DNA from: G963667975 sp963677395
Lineage (GTDB): Bacteria > Bacteroidota > Bacteroidia > Bacteroidales > G963667975
Length of the DNA stretch: 64,000 nucleotides
Direction of reading: 5' to 3'
NCBI GenBank assembly: GCA_963677395.2
Contig: OY781965.2
Location: 2,046,001 to 2,110,000 of the forward strand
The notes under the pieces were generated by a model. It had not been told where the DNA came from. It made no database searches and was given only the letters and a program-made list of their open reading frames with translations. The translations under genes were made by a program, and so were the position numbers. Each line of letters opens with the position of its first letter. Positions within the stretch are counted from its first letter, which is position 1. Positions 55,382 to 64,000 of the stretch are shown here, in pieces.

Positions 55382-57349
55382 CTAAACGTCGATACGGGCA
55401 TATTTCGCATGTTTCTCAATAAATTCGCGACGGGGTGGAACGTCATCACCCATCAGCATTGAGAAAATACGGTCGGCTTCGGTAGCGTTATCGATTGTTA
55501 CCTGACGTAATGTGCGGAATTCAGGATTCATGGTGGTATCCCATAATTGTTCCGCATTCATTTCACCTAAACCTTTGTATCGTTGTATATGAACATTGCT
55601 TTCTTTTCCTTCTCCGGCAAGCTCTTTTACAAATGCCATACGTTCTTCTTCTGTCCAGCAATAGCGTTCTTCTTTTCCTTTTTTAATCAGATAGAGTGGC
55701 GGTGTGGCGATGTAAACATATCCGTTTTCAATCAGTTCACGCATATAGCGGAAAAAGAAAGTAAGAATTAATGTTGAGATATGGCTACCGTCCACGTCGG
55801 CATCGGTCATGATGATGATTTTATGATAACGAAGTTTATCGAGATTTAATGCTTTCGAGTCTTCTTCCGTTCCAATGCTTACACCCAATGCAGTGTATAT
55901 ATTCTTGATTTCTTCGTTGTCAAAAATTTTGTGTTGCATGGCTTTTTCAACGTTCAGAATTTTACCTCTTAACGGAAGGATTGCCTGAAATTTGCGGTCA
56001 CGACCCTGCTTTGCAGTACCACCGGCTGAATCTCCTTCGACAAGATATACTTCACACAGAGCTGCATCACGTTCTGAACAGTCTGAAAGTTTGCCTGGTA
56101 GTCCGGATCCGGTTAATACATTTTTACGCTGAACAAGTTCACGCGCTTTGCGTGCAGCATGACGAGCTGTAGCAGCCAGAATAACTTTGTTTACAATCAG
56201 TTTTGCTTCACGTGGATTTTCTTCCAGATAGTTTGAAAGCATTTCACTCACAATCATATCCACACATCCCATAACTTCGTTGTTTCCAAGTTTGGTTTTG
56301 GTCTGTCCTTCAAATTGTGGCTCCTGAACTTTTACTGAAATAATTGCAGTTAGCCCTTCACGAAAATCATCACCACTAATATCAAACTTGATTTTATCAA
56401 GCATCCCTGATTTTTCTGCATATGATTTCAGAGTACGGGTTAGTCCACGACGAAAGCCGGCAAGGTGAGTACCTCCTTCATGGGTGTTGATGTTATTTAC
56501 GTAAGAGTGTATGTTTTCTGAGAATGAAGTGTTGTATTGAAGTGCGAGTTCAATCGGAGTATTGTTGCGTTCGCCTTCCATGTAAACTGGTTCAGGAATC
56601 AGTTTTTCACGGTTAACGTCAAGATATTCAATAAAATCAACCAATCCTAATTCGGAATGATGCGTTTCTTTAATGAAGTTTCCGTTATCATCGGTTTCGC
56701 GTTCGTCTGTGAGGGTGAGTGTAATCCCTTTATTCAAGTATGCAAGTTCGCGAATACGTGATGATAAAATTTCAGAACTATATTCTGTAACCTGAAAAAT
56801 TGATTCATCTGGAGAAAATGTAACCTGAGTGCCACGTATATTAGTGTTTCCTACAACTTTAACCGGATATAGTGGTTTGCCAAACGCAAATTCCTGTACA
56901 TAATGCTTTCCATCTCGAAAGACTTCTGCCTTTAAAAGTTTAGAAAGAGCGTTTACGCAGGAAACCCCAACTCCATGTAATCCTCCGGAAACCTTGTATG
57001 TTCCTTTGTCAAATTTACCTCCGGCATGAAGAACTGTCATTACAACTTCAAGTGCAGAACGACCCTCTTTTTCATGCATGTCAACCGGAATACCGCGGCC
57101 ATTGTCAAGTACCGTAATTGAATTATCGGGATGGATAGTTACGTCAATGTTGTTACAATAGCCTGCAAGAGCTTCATCGATGGAGTTGTCAATAACTTCA
57201 TATACCAAATGGTGTAATCCTTTGACGTTCACATCTCCAATGTACATTGCAGGGCGTTTCCTTACAGCTTCCAGACCTTCCAGAACCTGAATGTTGTCGG
57301 CAGTATAGGCTTGAGGATTTGTTACTTGAATATCATCTAACTCGCTCAT
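55382..57349 (-). CDS. gyrB: DNA gyrase subunit B
   Basis: 655 residues, typical of Bacteroidota GyrB. The ATPase motifs are RPAMYIGD, YEVIDNSIDEALAG, DNGRGIPVD and GGLHGVGVSCVNALS. The TOPRIM domain has VEGDSAGGTAKQGRD near residue 436 and DADVDGSHI. The C-terminus LRQVTIDNA with RREFIEKHAKYARIDV is complete. It supercoils DNA with GyrA. A minus-strand TATCTTTG -7 element at 57388-57381 lies about 32 bp before the ATG at 57349. gyrA is not in the window. Confidence 0.97.
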   Translation of the reverse strand: MSELDDIQVTNPQAYTADNIQVLEGLEAVRKRPAMYIGDVNVKGLHHLVYEVIDNSIDEALAGYCNNIDVTIHPDNSITVLDNGRGIPVDMHEKEGRSALEVVMTVLHAGGKFDKGTYKVSGGLHGVGVSCVNALSKLLKAEVFRDGKHYVQEFAFGKPLYPVKVVGNTNIRGTQVTFSPDESIFQVTEYSSEILSSRIRELAYLNKGITLTLTDERETDDNGNFIKETHHSELGLVDFIEYLDVNREKLIPEPVYMEGERNNTPIELALQYNTSFSENIHSYVNNINTHEGGTHLAGFRRGLTRTLKSYAEKSGMLDKIKFDISGDDFREGLTAIISVKVQEPQFEGQTKTKLGNNEVMGCVDMIVSEMLSNYLEENPREAKLIVNKVILAATARHAARKARELVQRKNVLTGSGLPGKLSDCSERDAALCEVYLVEGDSAGGTAKQGRDRKFQAILPLRGKILNVEKAMQHKIFDNEEIKNIYTALGVSIGTEEDSKALNLDKLRYHKIIIMTDADVDGSHISTLILTFFFRYMRELIENGYVYIATPPLYLIKKGKEERYCWTEEERMAFVKELAGEGKESNVHIQRYKGLGEMNAEQLWDTTMNPEFRTLRQVTIDNATEADRIFSMLMGDDVPPRREFIEKHAKYARIDV

Positions 57350-57821
57350 AATAAATTGATTACTCTTTTTAAAGTTCCTACAAAGATAGTGATAATTTCT
57401 TTATCAAAGAAAAAAGCATTTGCGATACTTATTTCTTTTCAGGTTGTACTTGATTCTTTAATTTTTTTATGAGAATGCTAATACCGGTTGGGGAATGTAA
57501 TACCGAAAGCATAAACAATGCTGAAAAGATCGGCATTCAAAATCTGTCTAATATTAGCTTCATCCAGGTGCTTTGAAACTTGTATGTGTTAAACAATTAT
57601 TAAACACACTATTTGCTTGGCTTTATTAAAAAAACTCAGAACCTTTACTCATTGATTTTGTTTACTTTTGGCCTTTATAATGTTTAGCAAAAACGAGGGA
57701 CTTTTGTCCTGAAAAGGGATTGTGTGTTCAAAATAGTAATTTATAATACATTGAAATACAATATTTTATTAGATAGGCTTGATTTTTGTGTGATAAAATG
57801 AAGAAAGCAATACATTAAGAT
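57350..57821. other. Intergenic region between gyrB and the adhesin gene
   Basis: No gene is seen. It holds the gyrB promoter, the second copy of the short repeat (57479-57510) and an imperfect palindrome gtgttaaacaattattaaacac at about 57584-57605. Confidence 0.5.
57479..57510. repeat. Short intergenic repeat, copy 2
   Basis: taataccggttgggg...taataccgaaagc, same orientation as copy 1 at 53866. The two copies lie on either side of the ribBA-gyrB unit. Confidence 0.55.
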
Positions 57822-60800
57822 ATGAACGAAAAATTATCATCTTCAAGAAAAAGACAGTTATGGGGAATAAAAAGATATTTCCTGTTGTCTGTACTATTTT
57901 TGATGATTTCATCTTTATCAGGTGCATATTCACAAAATTGTACGGTTAATGCGAATGTTGACTTGTCGGTTTGTGCAAATGAAAATCTGGTATTGATAGG
58001 TCAGAAAAATGGATTATTTCAAGGCGATGGAACTACAATTTGGACACAAGTGGGTGGTCCCGCCGTTACTATTGTTTCTCCTAATTCGCTTACAACAAAT
58101 GTAACCGGATTAATAGGTGGAACGGTTTTGACATTTAGATTATCCACAACGTGTTTGGATGGTTCGCTGATTTATGATGATGTAAAATACACGGTAAAAC
58201 CAATAACAAAGGCAAATGCAGGTTTTGATATGGCATTTTGCCCGGGAACACCAGCCGGAAGTCTTGCTGCAAATACCCCCGGAGTAAATGAAACAGGTTC
58301 ATGGTTGGTAGTTGGGTCTAATAATGGGGCTTCCTATATGAGTTCAACTTCTCCAACCTCACCGTTAAATGTTACAAACAGTAAATCAGGTATTACTCTT
58401 TTGAAGTGGACTATTAACAATACAAATGGTTGCATGTCAACAGATACTGTTGCAATTACTAATCGTGGTGGCGTTTTTCCGGTAAATGCCGGAACAGACA
58501 AAGTACTTACAAATTGCTACTCGAGTACAACCAGTACTTCTATGTCTGCAACTTTTGGAGGTTCAGGAATTGATGGTCAAAAAGGGACATGGAGCGTGAT
58601 AAGTGGCCCCAATATTCCTACCATTGTTTCTGTGAATAGTGCAACAACAAATGTTACAAATTTAATTGCAGGAACATATATTTTAAGATGGACAGTTTCA
58701 GGTCCTTGTGGAAATGGCGTTGATGATATTCAGATTACAGTACCACCTCCATCATCAAATGTTACTTCGGCTTCAATTTCCTCTGGAAATCAAACATTCT
58801 GTGATGGAAGAAGCTCTACCGTTTTAGTCGCCAATAATCCTTCATACGTTAATGAAATCGGTACATGGACTCAAACTGCTGGACCAACTGTTGGAGTAGG
58901 AATTCAGGATCCGAATGATCCGGTAACCAATATTACGGGTTTAAACGGAACCAGTACATATACATTTAAATATACAATATTAAATACTTTAACAGGTTGT
59001 AGTTCAGGTAGTGCGGTGAATATTGGATTTGCTCAGCCAGCTGATGTAAATATTGTTCCCACACAGCTAATCTTGCCATGTGGGCAAACTTATGCAACAA
59101 TACCTTATACCCAAAGTGGAAGTGGTTCTGTAGAATGGTCAATTATCAGTGGCCCTAAAACACCAACTTACACTACTATTCCAACTAATTTTCAGGGAAC
59201 AAGTGCATCTCCGCTCACAATTAACGGATTGACAGTTTCAGGGACATATATTGTGAGATTACGTAAAGTTCCTGGTACCGGATCATCTTGTATAACTGAT
59301 TTTGATGAAGTGAGGATAATAGTATCTGCAAATCCAACAGCTTCAAATTCAGGAACGAAGCAAGTGCTTGCATGTAATGTTACTCAGACTGCATTGGCTG
59401 GAAATCTTCCTTATGCAGGAATAGGAACATGGACTCAGGTTAATGGCCCGAATACCGCTGTTTTTGATACTGTTACAAAATTTAATGCTCAAATTACCGG
59501 ACTTACAAATGGATTATATACTTTCCGTTGGTTAATTACGGGTGGACCATATTGTCCTTCTAAACAAACAGATGTAAGTGTATTAGTAGCCCTTGCAACT
59601 CCAACTCAAGCAAATGCAGGTCCGGATATGAACGCATGTGCCAATACTCCTTTAATTTTAAGTGGAAATACTCCGGCATTAAATGAAACCGGAACATGGA
59701 CAGTATCACCATCAACGGGTGTAACATTTTCAAATGTACAATCTTCAAATGCTATAATTAATGGCTTGGGTGTAAATAAAATCTACACACTGGTATGGAC
59801 AATCAGCAATGCTTGTTCATCAACCCGTGATACAATGATTATCAATACAAATAATATTACAGGACCTATTCAGGCTTTGGCAGGTAATGATCAGTGCAAA
59901 CCAAGCGGAACAACTTCTGTAACATTATCCGGAAATAATCCTTCTTTTGGAACAGGAACCTGGACCCAGGTTTCCGGAACAATGGCAACAATTACCAGTT
60001 CGTCGCAATATAACACTACTGTTACAGGTTTGACAAATGGTACATATGCATTTGAATGGGCTGTTTACAGTGGAGGTTGCTTGCCAACTCGTGATACGGT
60101 TGTTGTCACAATTTCTCCCGCAACCACTATCGCAAATGCAGGTACAGATATTGAAATTTGTGGTAATTCAGTTACTTTGAACGGAAATACACCGACAGTT
60201 GGAATCGGTCAATGGAGTCAGGTAGTTGGCGGCGGTGGAATTTCGATCAGTTCGGAAACATCTGCTACACCATTGATTTCAAATTTGTCAAATGGAGTAT
60301 ATGCCTTTATGTGGACAATATCAAATAATGCTTGTCCTTCCACTTCTGATACAGTTACAGTTTATGTTACAAACCCTCCGGTTACCCCTTTAGCAGGAGC
60401 TGATATTACAGTTTGTGGTTATGATACTACGTCATTGAATGCCAATGATATTACTACAGGTGTTGGCTATTGGATGTTTGTTAGCGGTCCAAATACTCCC
60501 GTTATTACAAATGTTAATAATCCGAAGACTAAAATATCAGGATTGATTACAGGTACTTATCTTTTTAAGTGGTCGAGTTACAATGGCCCTTTCTGTGCAA
60601 CTCTTTCAGACGAAGTAACTGTAAATGTTGTTCGAAATGCAAATGCTGGTTCTGATCAAAGTTATTGTGATGCAGTAACAACTGTAAACTTAACGGGCAC
60701 TACAGCAAGTAATGGCAGTTGGAGCCTGTTTTCTGGTCCAAATTCAGCGAACATCACAATTACATCTTCAAATACAGCAACAGCTTCTAACTTAATTCCT

Positions 60801-63800
60801 GGTTCTTATACTTTCCGTTATACAATAAATGCATTTGGTTGTAATACTTATGATGATGTGATTGTAAATCTTTACACACCTCCAACTCAGGCAAATGCCG
60901 GAAGTAATCAGGCTTTATGTGCAAAAGATACAATTCAGCTAGCTGGCAACAGCCCGGTATTTGGTATTGGAACATGGACTAAGCTTTCCGGACCGTCAGG
61001 AGGAAGCTTTAAACCTAGCGCAAATACTCCGAATGCTAAATTTGTAGGGGCAACTGCCGGAACGTATGTATTTATATGGACAATCAGTAATAGCTCATGC
61101 AGTAATGCTGATCAGGTAATCGTTTCTAATTCAGCTATGCCAACCAATGCAAATGCTGGTGCAGATCAATTAAATATTTGTGGTGAGAATACAGTAATGT
61201 CTGCTAATTTACCAGCAACAGGTTTAGGAATATGGTCACAAATAAGTGGTCCTAATAACGCAAATGTTACCTCTGTAATTCTGCCAAATACGCCTGTAAC
61301 CGGATTGATTCCTGGTGCTTATACATTTACGTGGTCAATTTCGAGCGGAAGCTGTCCATCTAAAATTGATACTGTCAGTTTGGTTGTGAATCAGGCTCCG
61401 TCTGTTGCTTTAGCAGGATTGGATCAGATTTTATGTGGTGTGTCATCAACAACATTGCAGGCAACAACTCCAACGATTGGTATCGGAATGTGGTCACAAA
61501 TCAGTGGACCTGGTACGGTAAGTTTTATAAATGCTTTAGACCCTGTAACAATTGCAGGTAATTTAATTCCGGGGACTTACGTTCTCGCGTGGACAAACAC
61601 ATTGGTAAGCTGTACATCTGAAGATCAAATGATAATAACAGTATATGGCACTCCTTCTGTTGCTTCTGCTGGTTCTGATAAAAATATTTGTCAGTTTAAA
61701 TCTGTAACCTTGAATGCAGACATCCCTGTAACGGGCATTGGAATATGGGCTCAGGTAAGTGGTCCTTCAACTGTTATATTGTCTTCTCCAAATGCACCAA
61801 CGACTAATGTTTTAGGTACTGTTTCAGGTACTTATGAATTTAAATGGACTGTTTCAAACGGTACATGTCCTTCAACACAAGATAATGTTTTAGTAACAAT
61901 TACAGATATTCCTACACAGGCAAATGCTGGTGCAAATCAAACGCTTTGCAATGCAACAAGTTTGGTGCTAAATGGAAATGTTTCGGTAGTTGGAAATGGT
62001 ACATGGTCAGTGGTAAACGGAGGTGTTGTTGATTTTGCAAATGCTTCTGATCCGGTTACCGGAGTAAGTAATTTGACTCCGGGAACTTATGATTTGATGT
62101 GGAAGATTCAAAACGGAAATTGTATTTCGGTAGATACTGTACGTATTGTGAACCTTGCTGCTCCAACTCAGGCAAATGTCGGAAGTGATTTTGTTACATG
62201 TGGAGCAACACTCTTTAATCTTTCAGGAAATATTCCGGTAGCAGGTACCGGTTTGTGGACAAAAGTTAGCGGTCCAAGTGCTACCATTACAAACCCATCT
62301 TCACCAACTACAACGGTAACAGGACTTACAGCCGGAACTTATGTTTTCCGCTGGACTATCTCGAATGGTATGTGTACACCATCAACAGATGAAGTTACAT
62401 ACATAAATAATTCCCAGCTAAATCAGCCTGTAGTTACTACAAATCCATTATTAAATAGTTGTAACGGAACAGCCACCATTGAAGGAAGTGTTCCGATGCA
62501 AGGCGCAACAGGAACATGGAATCAGGTTAGTGGCCCTTCAATAGCTACAATTGTATCTCCAAATCAACCACAAACAACACTTTCAGGTTTGGTTAGTGGA
62601 TCGTATGTTTTTCGTTATACCATAGCGAATGGTGGAGCTTGTGCCCCGAAATCCGCAGATGTAACAGTTGTTCCAACGTTAGCACCAACACCTTCTGTGG
62701 TAGGAGCTAACCAAACTATTTGTAAAGGACTAGCTGCTGTAACGTTAAATGGAAATTCACCGTCGATTGGTACAGGAAACTGGAGCCAGATAAGTGGTCC
62801 AAACACTGCTGTTATCGTAAATTCTTCGTTGCCGAATACTCAGATTACCGGAATGATTTCGGGGACTTATGTGTTTAGCTGGACTATTATGAATGGCTTA
62901 TGCACACCAAGTTCGTCGAGTGTGCAAATCGTACTTCAAAACTGTACTCCAATGGCTGAACATAACTTTGATACAACCTACGAAGATGTACCTGTAAGTG
63001 GAAACGTTCTTCCAAACGATAGTGATCCTGATAATGATACACTGGTTGTGACAGGTTTTGTAGTGAACGGTACAGTTCATCTGCCCGGAACATCAGTTAC
63101 AATACCTGGAATCGGATCAATTATAATAAATACCAATGGTGCTTATACCTTTACGCCTGCTCCGGGATGGAATGGAACTGTACCTGCTGTTCCTTATACA
63201 ATTAGTGATGGCAATGGCGGTACTGCTTCTGCAAACCTTTACATTTATGTAATACCAGTTAATGACCTTCCGGTTGCTGTTGATGACTATAATACAACAC
63301 CTGAAAATACACCAGTTAGTGCAAATGTTTTACCAAATGATAGTGATCCGGATAATGATCCGTTAGCAGTTACTGGCTTTATTGTAGGTGGCGTAACTTA
63401 TTTACCTGGAACAACTGCAACAATACCGGGAATTGGAACAATTGTGATTCATCAGGATGGTAGCTATACCTTTATCCCTGTAATGCACTGGAATGGTGTT
63501 GTTCCTGCAATACCTTATGCAATAAGTGATGGAAATGGAGGAACAGCAACGGCAAGCTTACATATTACAGTTACACCGATTCCTCATTTAATTGACCTTG
63601 GTGTTACTAAAATGTTGACAAGTCCTTCTCCGTTCGTAAACGATACAATTTTCAAAAACGATACAGTTACATTTACAATCGTTTTGAAAAATCATAGCCC
63701 ATATTTTACTTCTTCAAATATTACGTTACTCGATGTTTTACCTACTGGCTTAACATTTGTATCAGCAACTCCTTCAAGGGGTATTTATAACCCTGTAAAT

Positions 63801-64000
63801 GGAATTTGGGCGATAGATTCACTTGTGGCTCAAGATTCAGTAATTCTTACAATAGATGCGAAAGTTGATACTTCTTGTCAGAATGATGTCGTGATTGTGA
63901 GTCAATCTCATACAGATCCTAATTTGATAAATAATAGTTCGTTTGCTTCAGTTGCAATGAGCAACTCTTCAAGTGGAAATGATGGTGGCTTAGAAAGCAA
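57822..64000 (+). CDS. Giant repeat adhesin, 5' part (runs off window)
   Basis: An open frame from the ATG at 57822 to the window end (about 2059 codons, no stop). Signal peptide near residues 17-40 (YFLLSVLFLMISSLSGAYSQ). About 19 repeats of ~86 residues follow, each with a G-x-W-(T/S)-Q-V-x-G-P strand, a VTGL..GTY.F.W.(I/V)S turn, a Cys, and the spacer A.AG.D...CG. Next come two ~100-residue cadherin/VCBS-like repeats (NVLPNDSDPDND, 62990-63580), then a DUF11 domain. The last residues SSSGNDGGLES match a motif that precedes the C-terminal part of large type IX secreted proteins in this phylum. Probably a surface adhesin; the sorting signal is outside the window. Confidence 0.9.
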   Translation, partial: MNEKLSSSRKRQLWGIKRYFLLSVLFLMISSLSGAYSQNCTVNANVDLSVCANENLVLIGQKNGLFQGDGTTIWTQVGGPAVTIVSPNSLTTNVTGLIGGTVLTFRLSTTCLDGSLIYDDVKYTVKPITKANAGFDMAFCPGTPAGSLAANTPGVNETGSWLVVGSNNGASYMSSTSPTSPLNVTNSKSGITLLKWTINNTNGCMSTDTVAITNRGGVFPVNAGTDKVLTNCYSSTTSTSMSATFGGSGIDGQKGTWSVISGPNIPTIVSVNSATTNVTNLIAGTYILRWTVSGPCGNGVDDIQITVPPPSSNVTSASISSGNQTFCDGRSSTVLVANNPSYVNEIGTWTQTAGPTVGVGIQDPNDPVTNITGLNGTSTYTFKYTILNTLTGCSSGSAVNIGFAQPADVNIVPTQLILPCGQTYATIPYTQSGSGSVEWSIISGPKTPTYTTIPTNFQGTSASPLTINGLTVSGTYIVRLRKVPGTGSSCITDFDEVRIIVSANPTASNSGTKQVLACNVTQTALAGNLPYAGIGTWTQVNGPNTAVFDTVTKFNAQITGLTNGLYTFRWLITGGPYCPSKQTDVSVLVALATPTQANAGPDMNACANTPLILSGNTPALNETGTWTVSPSTGVTFSNVQSSNAIINGLGVNKIYTLVWTISNACSSTRDTMIINTNNITGPIQALAGNDQCKPSGTTSVTLSGNNPSFGTGTWTQVSGTMATITSSSQYNTTVTGLTNGTYAFEWAVYSGGCLPTRDTVVVTISPATTIANAGTDIEICGNSVTLNGNTPTVGIGQWSQVVGGGGISISSETSATPLISNLSNGVYAFMWTISNNACPSTSDTVTVYVTNPPVTPLAGADITVCGYDTTSLNANDITTGVGYWMFVSGPNTPVITNVNNPKTKISGLITGTYLFKWSSYNGPFCATLSDEVTVNVVRNANAGSDQSYCDAVTTVNLTGTTASNGSWSLFSGPNSANITITSSNTATASNLIPGSYTFRYTINAFGCNTYDDVIVNLYTPPTQANAGSNQALCAKDTIQLAGNSPVFGIGTWTKLSGPSGGSFKPSANTPNAKFVGATAGTYVFIWTISNSSCSNADQVIVSNSAMPTNANAGADQLNICGENTVMSANLPATGLGIWSQISGPNNANVTSVILPNTPVTGLIPGAYTFTWSISSGSCPSKIDTVSLVVNQAPSVALAGLDQILCGVSSTTLQATTPTIGIGMWSQISGPGTVSFINALDPVTIAGNLIPGTYVLAWTNTLVSCTSEDQMIITVYGTPSVASAGSDKNICQFKSVTLNADIPVTGIGIWAQVSGPSTVILSSPNAPTTNVLGTVSGTYEFKWTVSNGTCPSTQDNVLVTITDIPTQANAGANQTLCNATSLVLNGNVSVVGNGTWSVVNGGVVDFANASDPVTGVSNLTPGTYDLMWKIQNGNCISVDTVRIVNLAAPTQANVGSDFVTCGATLFNLSGNIPVAGTGLWTKVSGPSATITNPSSPTTTVTGLTAGTYVFRWTISNGMCTPSTDEVTYINNSQLNQPVVTTNPLLNSCNGTATIEGSVPMQGATGTWNQVSGPSIATIVSPNQPQTTLSGLVSGSYVFRYTIANGGACAPKSADVTVVPTLAPTPSVVGANQTICKGLAAVTLNGNSPSIGTGNWSQISGPNTAVIVNSSLPNTQITGMISGTYVFSWTIMNGLCTPSSSSVQIVLQNCTPMAEHNFDTTYEDVPVSGNVLPNDSDPDNDTLVVTGFVVNGTVHLPGTSVTIPGIGSIIINTNGAYTFTPAPGWNGTVPAVPYTISDGNGGTASANLYIYVIPVNDLPVAVDDYNTTPENTPVSANVLPNDSDPDNDPLAVTGFIVGGVTYLPGTTATIPGIGTIVIHQDGSYTFIPVMHWNGVVPAIPYAISDGNGGTATASLHITVTPIPHLIDLGVTKMLTSPSPFVNDTIFKNDTVTFTIVLKNHSPYFTSSNITLLDVLPTGLTFVSATPSRGIYNPVNGIWAIDSLVAQDSVILTIDAKVDTSCQNDVVIVSQSHTDPNLINNSSFASVAMSNSSSGNDGGLES

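Noticed and set aside
59560..63093. Minus-strand frames of 60-68 codons inside the adhesin gene
   Set aside because: They are antisense shadows produced by the repetitive coding sequence and carry no protein family features.

Overview
The window looks like a chromosomal segment of a Bacteroidota (Bacteroidetes) bacterium, most likely of the order Bacteroidales. The signs are repeated TAnnTTTG -7 elements with TTTG/TTG about 19-21 nt upstream, an S46 dipeptidyl-peptidase, YfhO, DUF4625, DUF4831 and DUF4153 family proteins, many 'MKK...C' lipoproteins, and a giant repeat adhesin of the kind usually exported by the type IX system. Base composition is AT-rich throughout, more so in the accessory parts. 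No CRISPR array or intact transposase was seen.

Layout. (1) 1-6322: a tandem duplication of a two-gene block (DUF4180 gene plus a ~700-aa secreted protein). The copies have nearly identical flanks but patchily diverged coding interiors, and a hairpin whose loop is inverted between copies. (2) 6612-8774: a NapH-like 4Fe-4S membrane protein and three small membrane proteins. (3) 9247-14215: housekeeping genes, all minus strand (S46 peptidase, mannose-1-phosphate guanylyltransferase, SprT-like protein, a 51-aa lipoprotein, shikimate kinase). (4) 14216-15197: a ~1 kb region without protein genes. It holds a candidate ~590-nt structured RNA with its own promoter and terminator, then an AT-rich stretch with DnaA-box-like 9-mers; the genes on its left all point left. 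(5) 15198-25267: a surface-polysaccharide locus (flippase, FemAB/GNAT-like protein, hexapeptide acetyltransferase, four glycosyltransferases, then a convergent GT22-like transferase and O-antigen ligase). (6) 25455-34445: parE, an MtfA-type peptidase, a TonB-domain protein, YfhO and DUF4153 proteins. Between them lie intergenic repeats, a broken ABC-2 permease gene and degenerate group II intron 3' ends. (7) 34862-37624: an accessory operon coding for a STAS+HATPase protein, a STAS-like DUF4325 protein and small membrane-anchored proteins; the three-gene core is flanked by inverted attC-like sequences. (8) 37972-57349: class III aminotransferase, tRNA-His, lipoproteins, a ~1620-aa multi-PAS/GAF hybrid histidine kinase, DUF4625 lipoprotein, recR, a sodium:solute symporter, a barrel/TPR/DUF4831 gene run, ribBA and gyrB. 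(9) 57822-64000: the first ~2060 codons of a giant adhesin with about 19 Ig/PKD-like repeats, running off the window.

The polysaccharide locus builds and exports a surface glycan; ManC could supply GDP-mannose to it. The items that most deserve a second look are the unassigned structured RNA by aroK, the STAS/HATPase operon, and the duplicated locus with its flipped hairpin and mosaic divergence.
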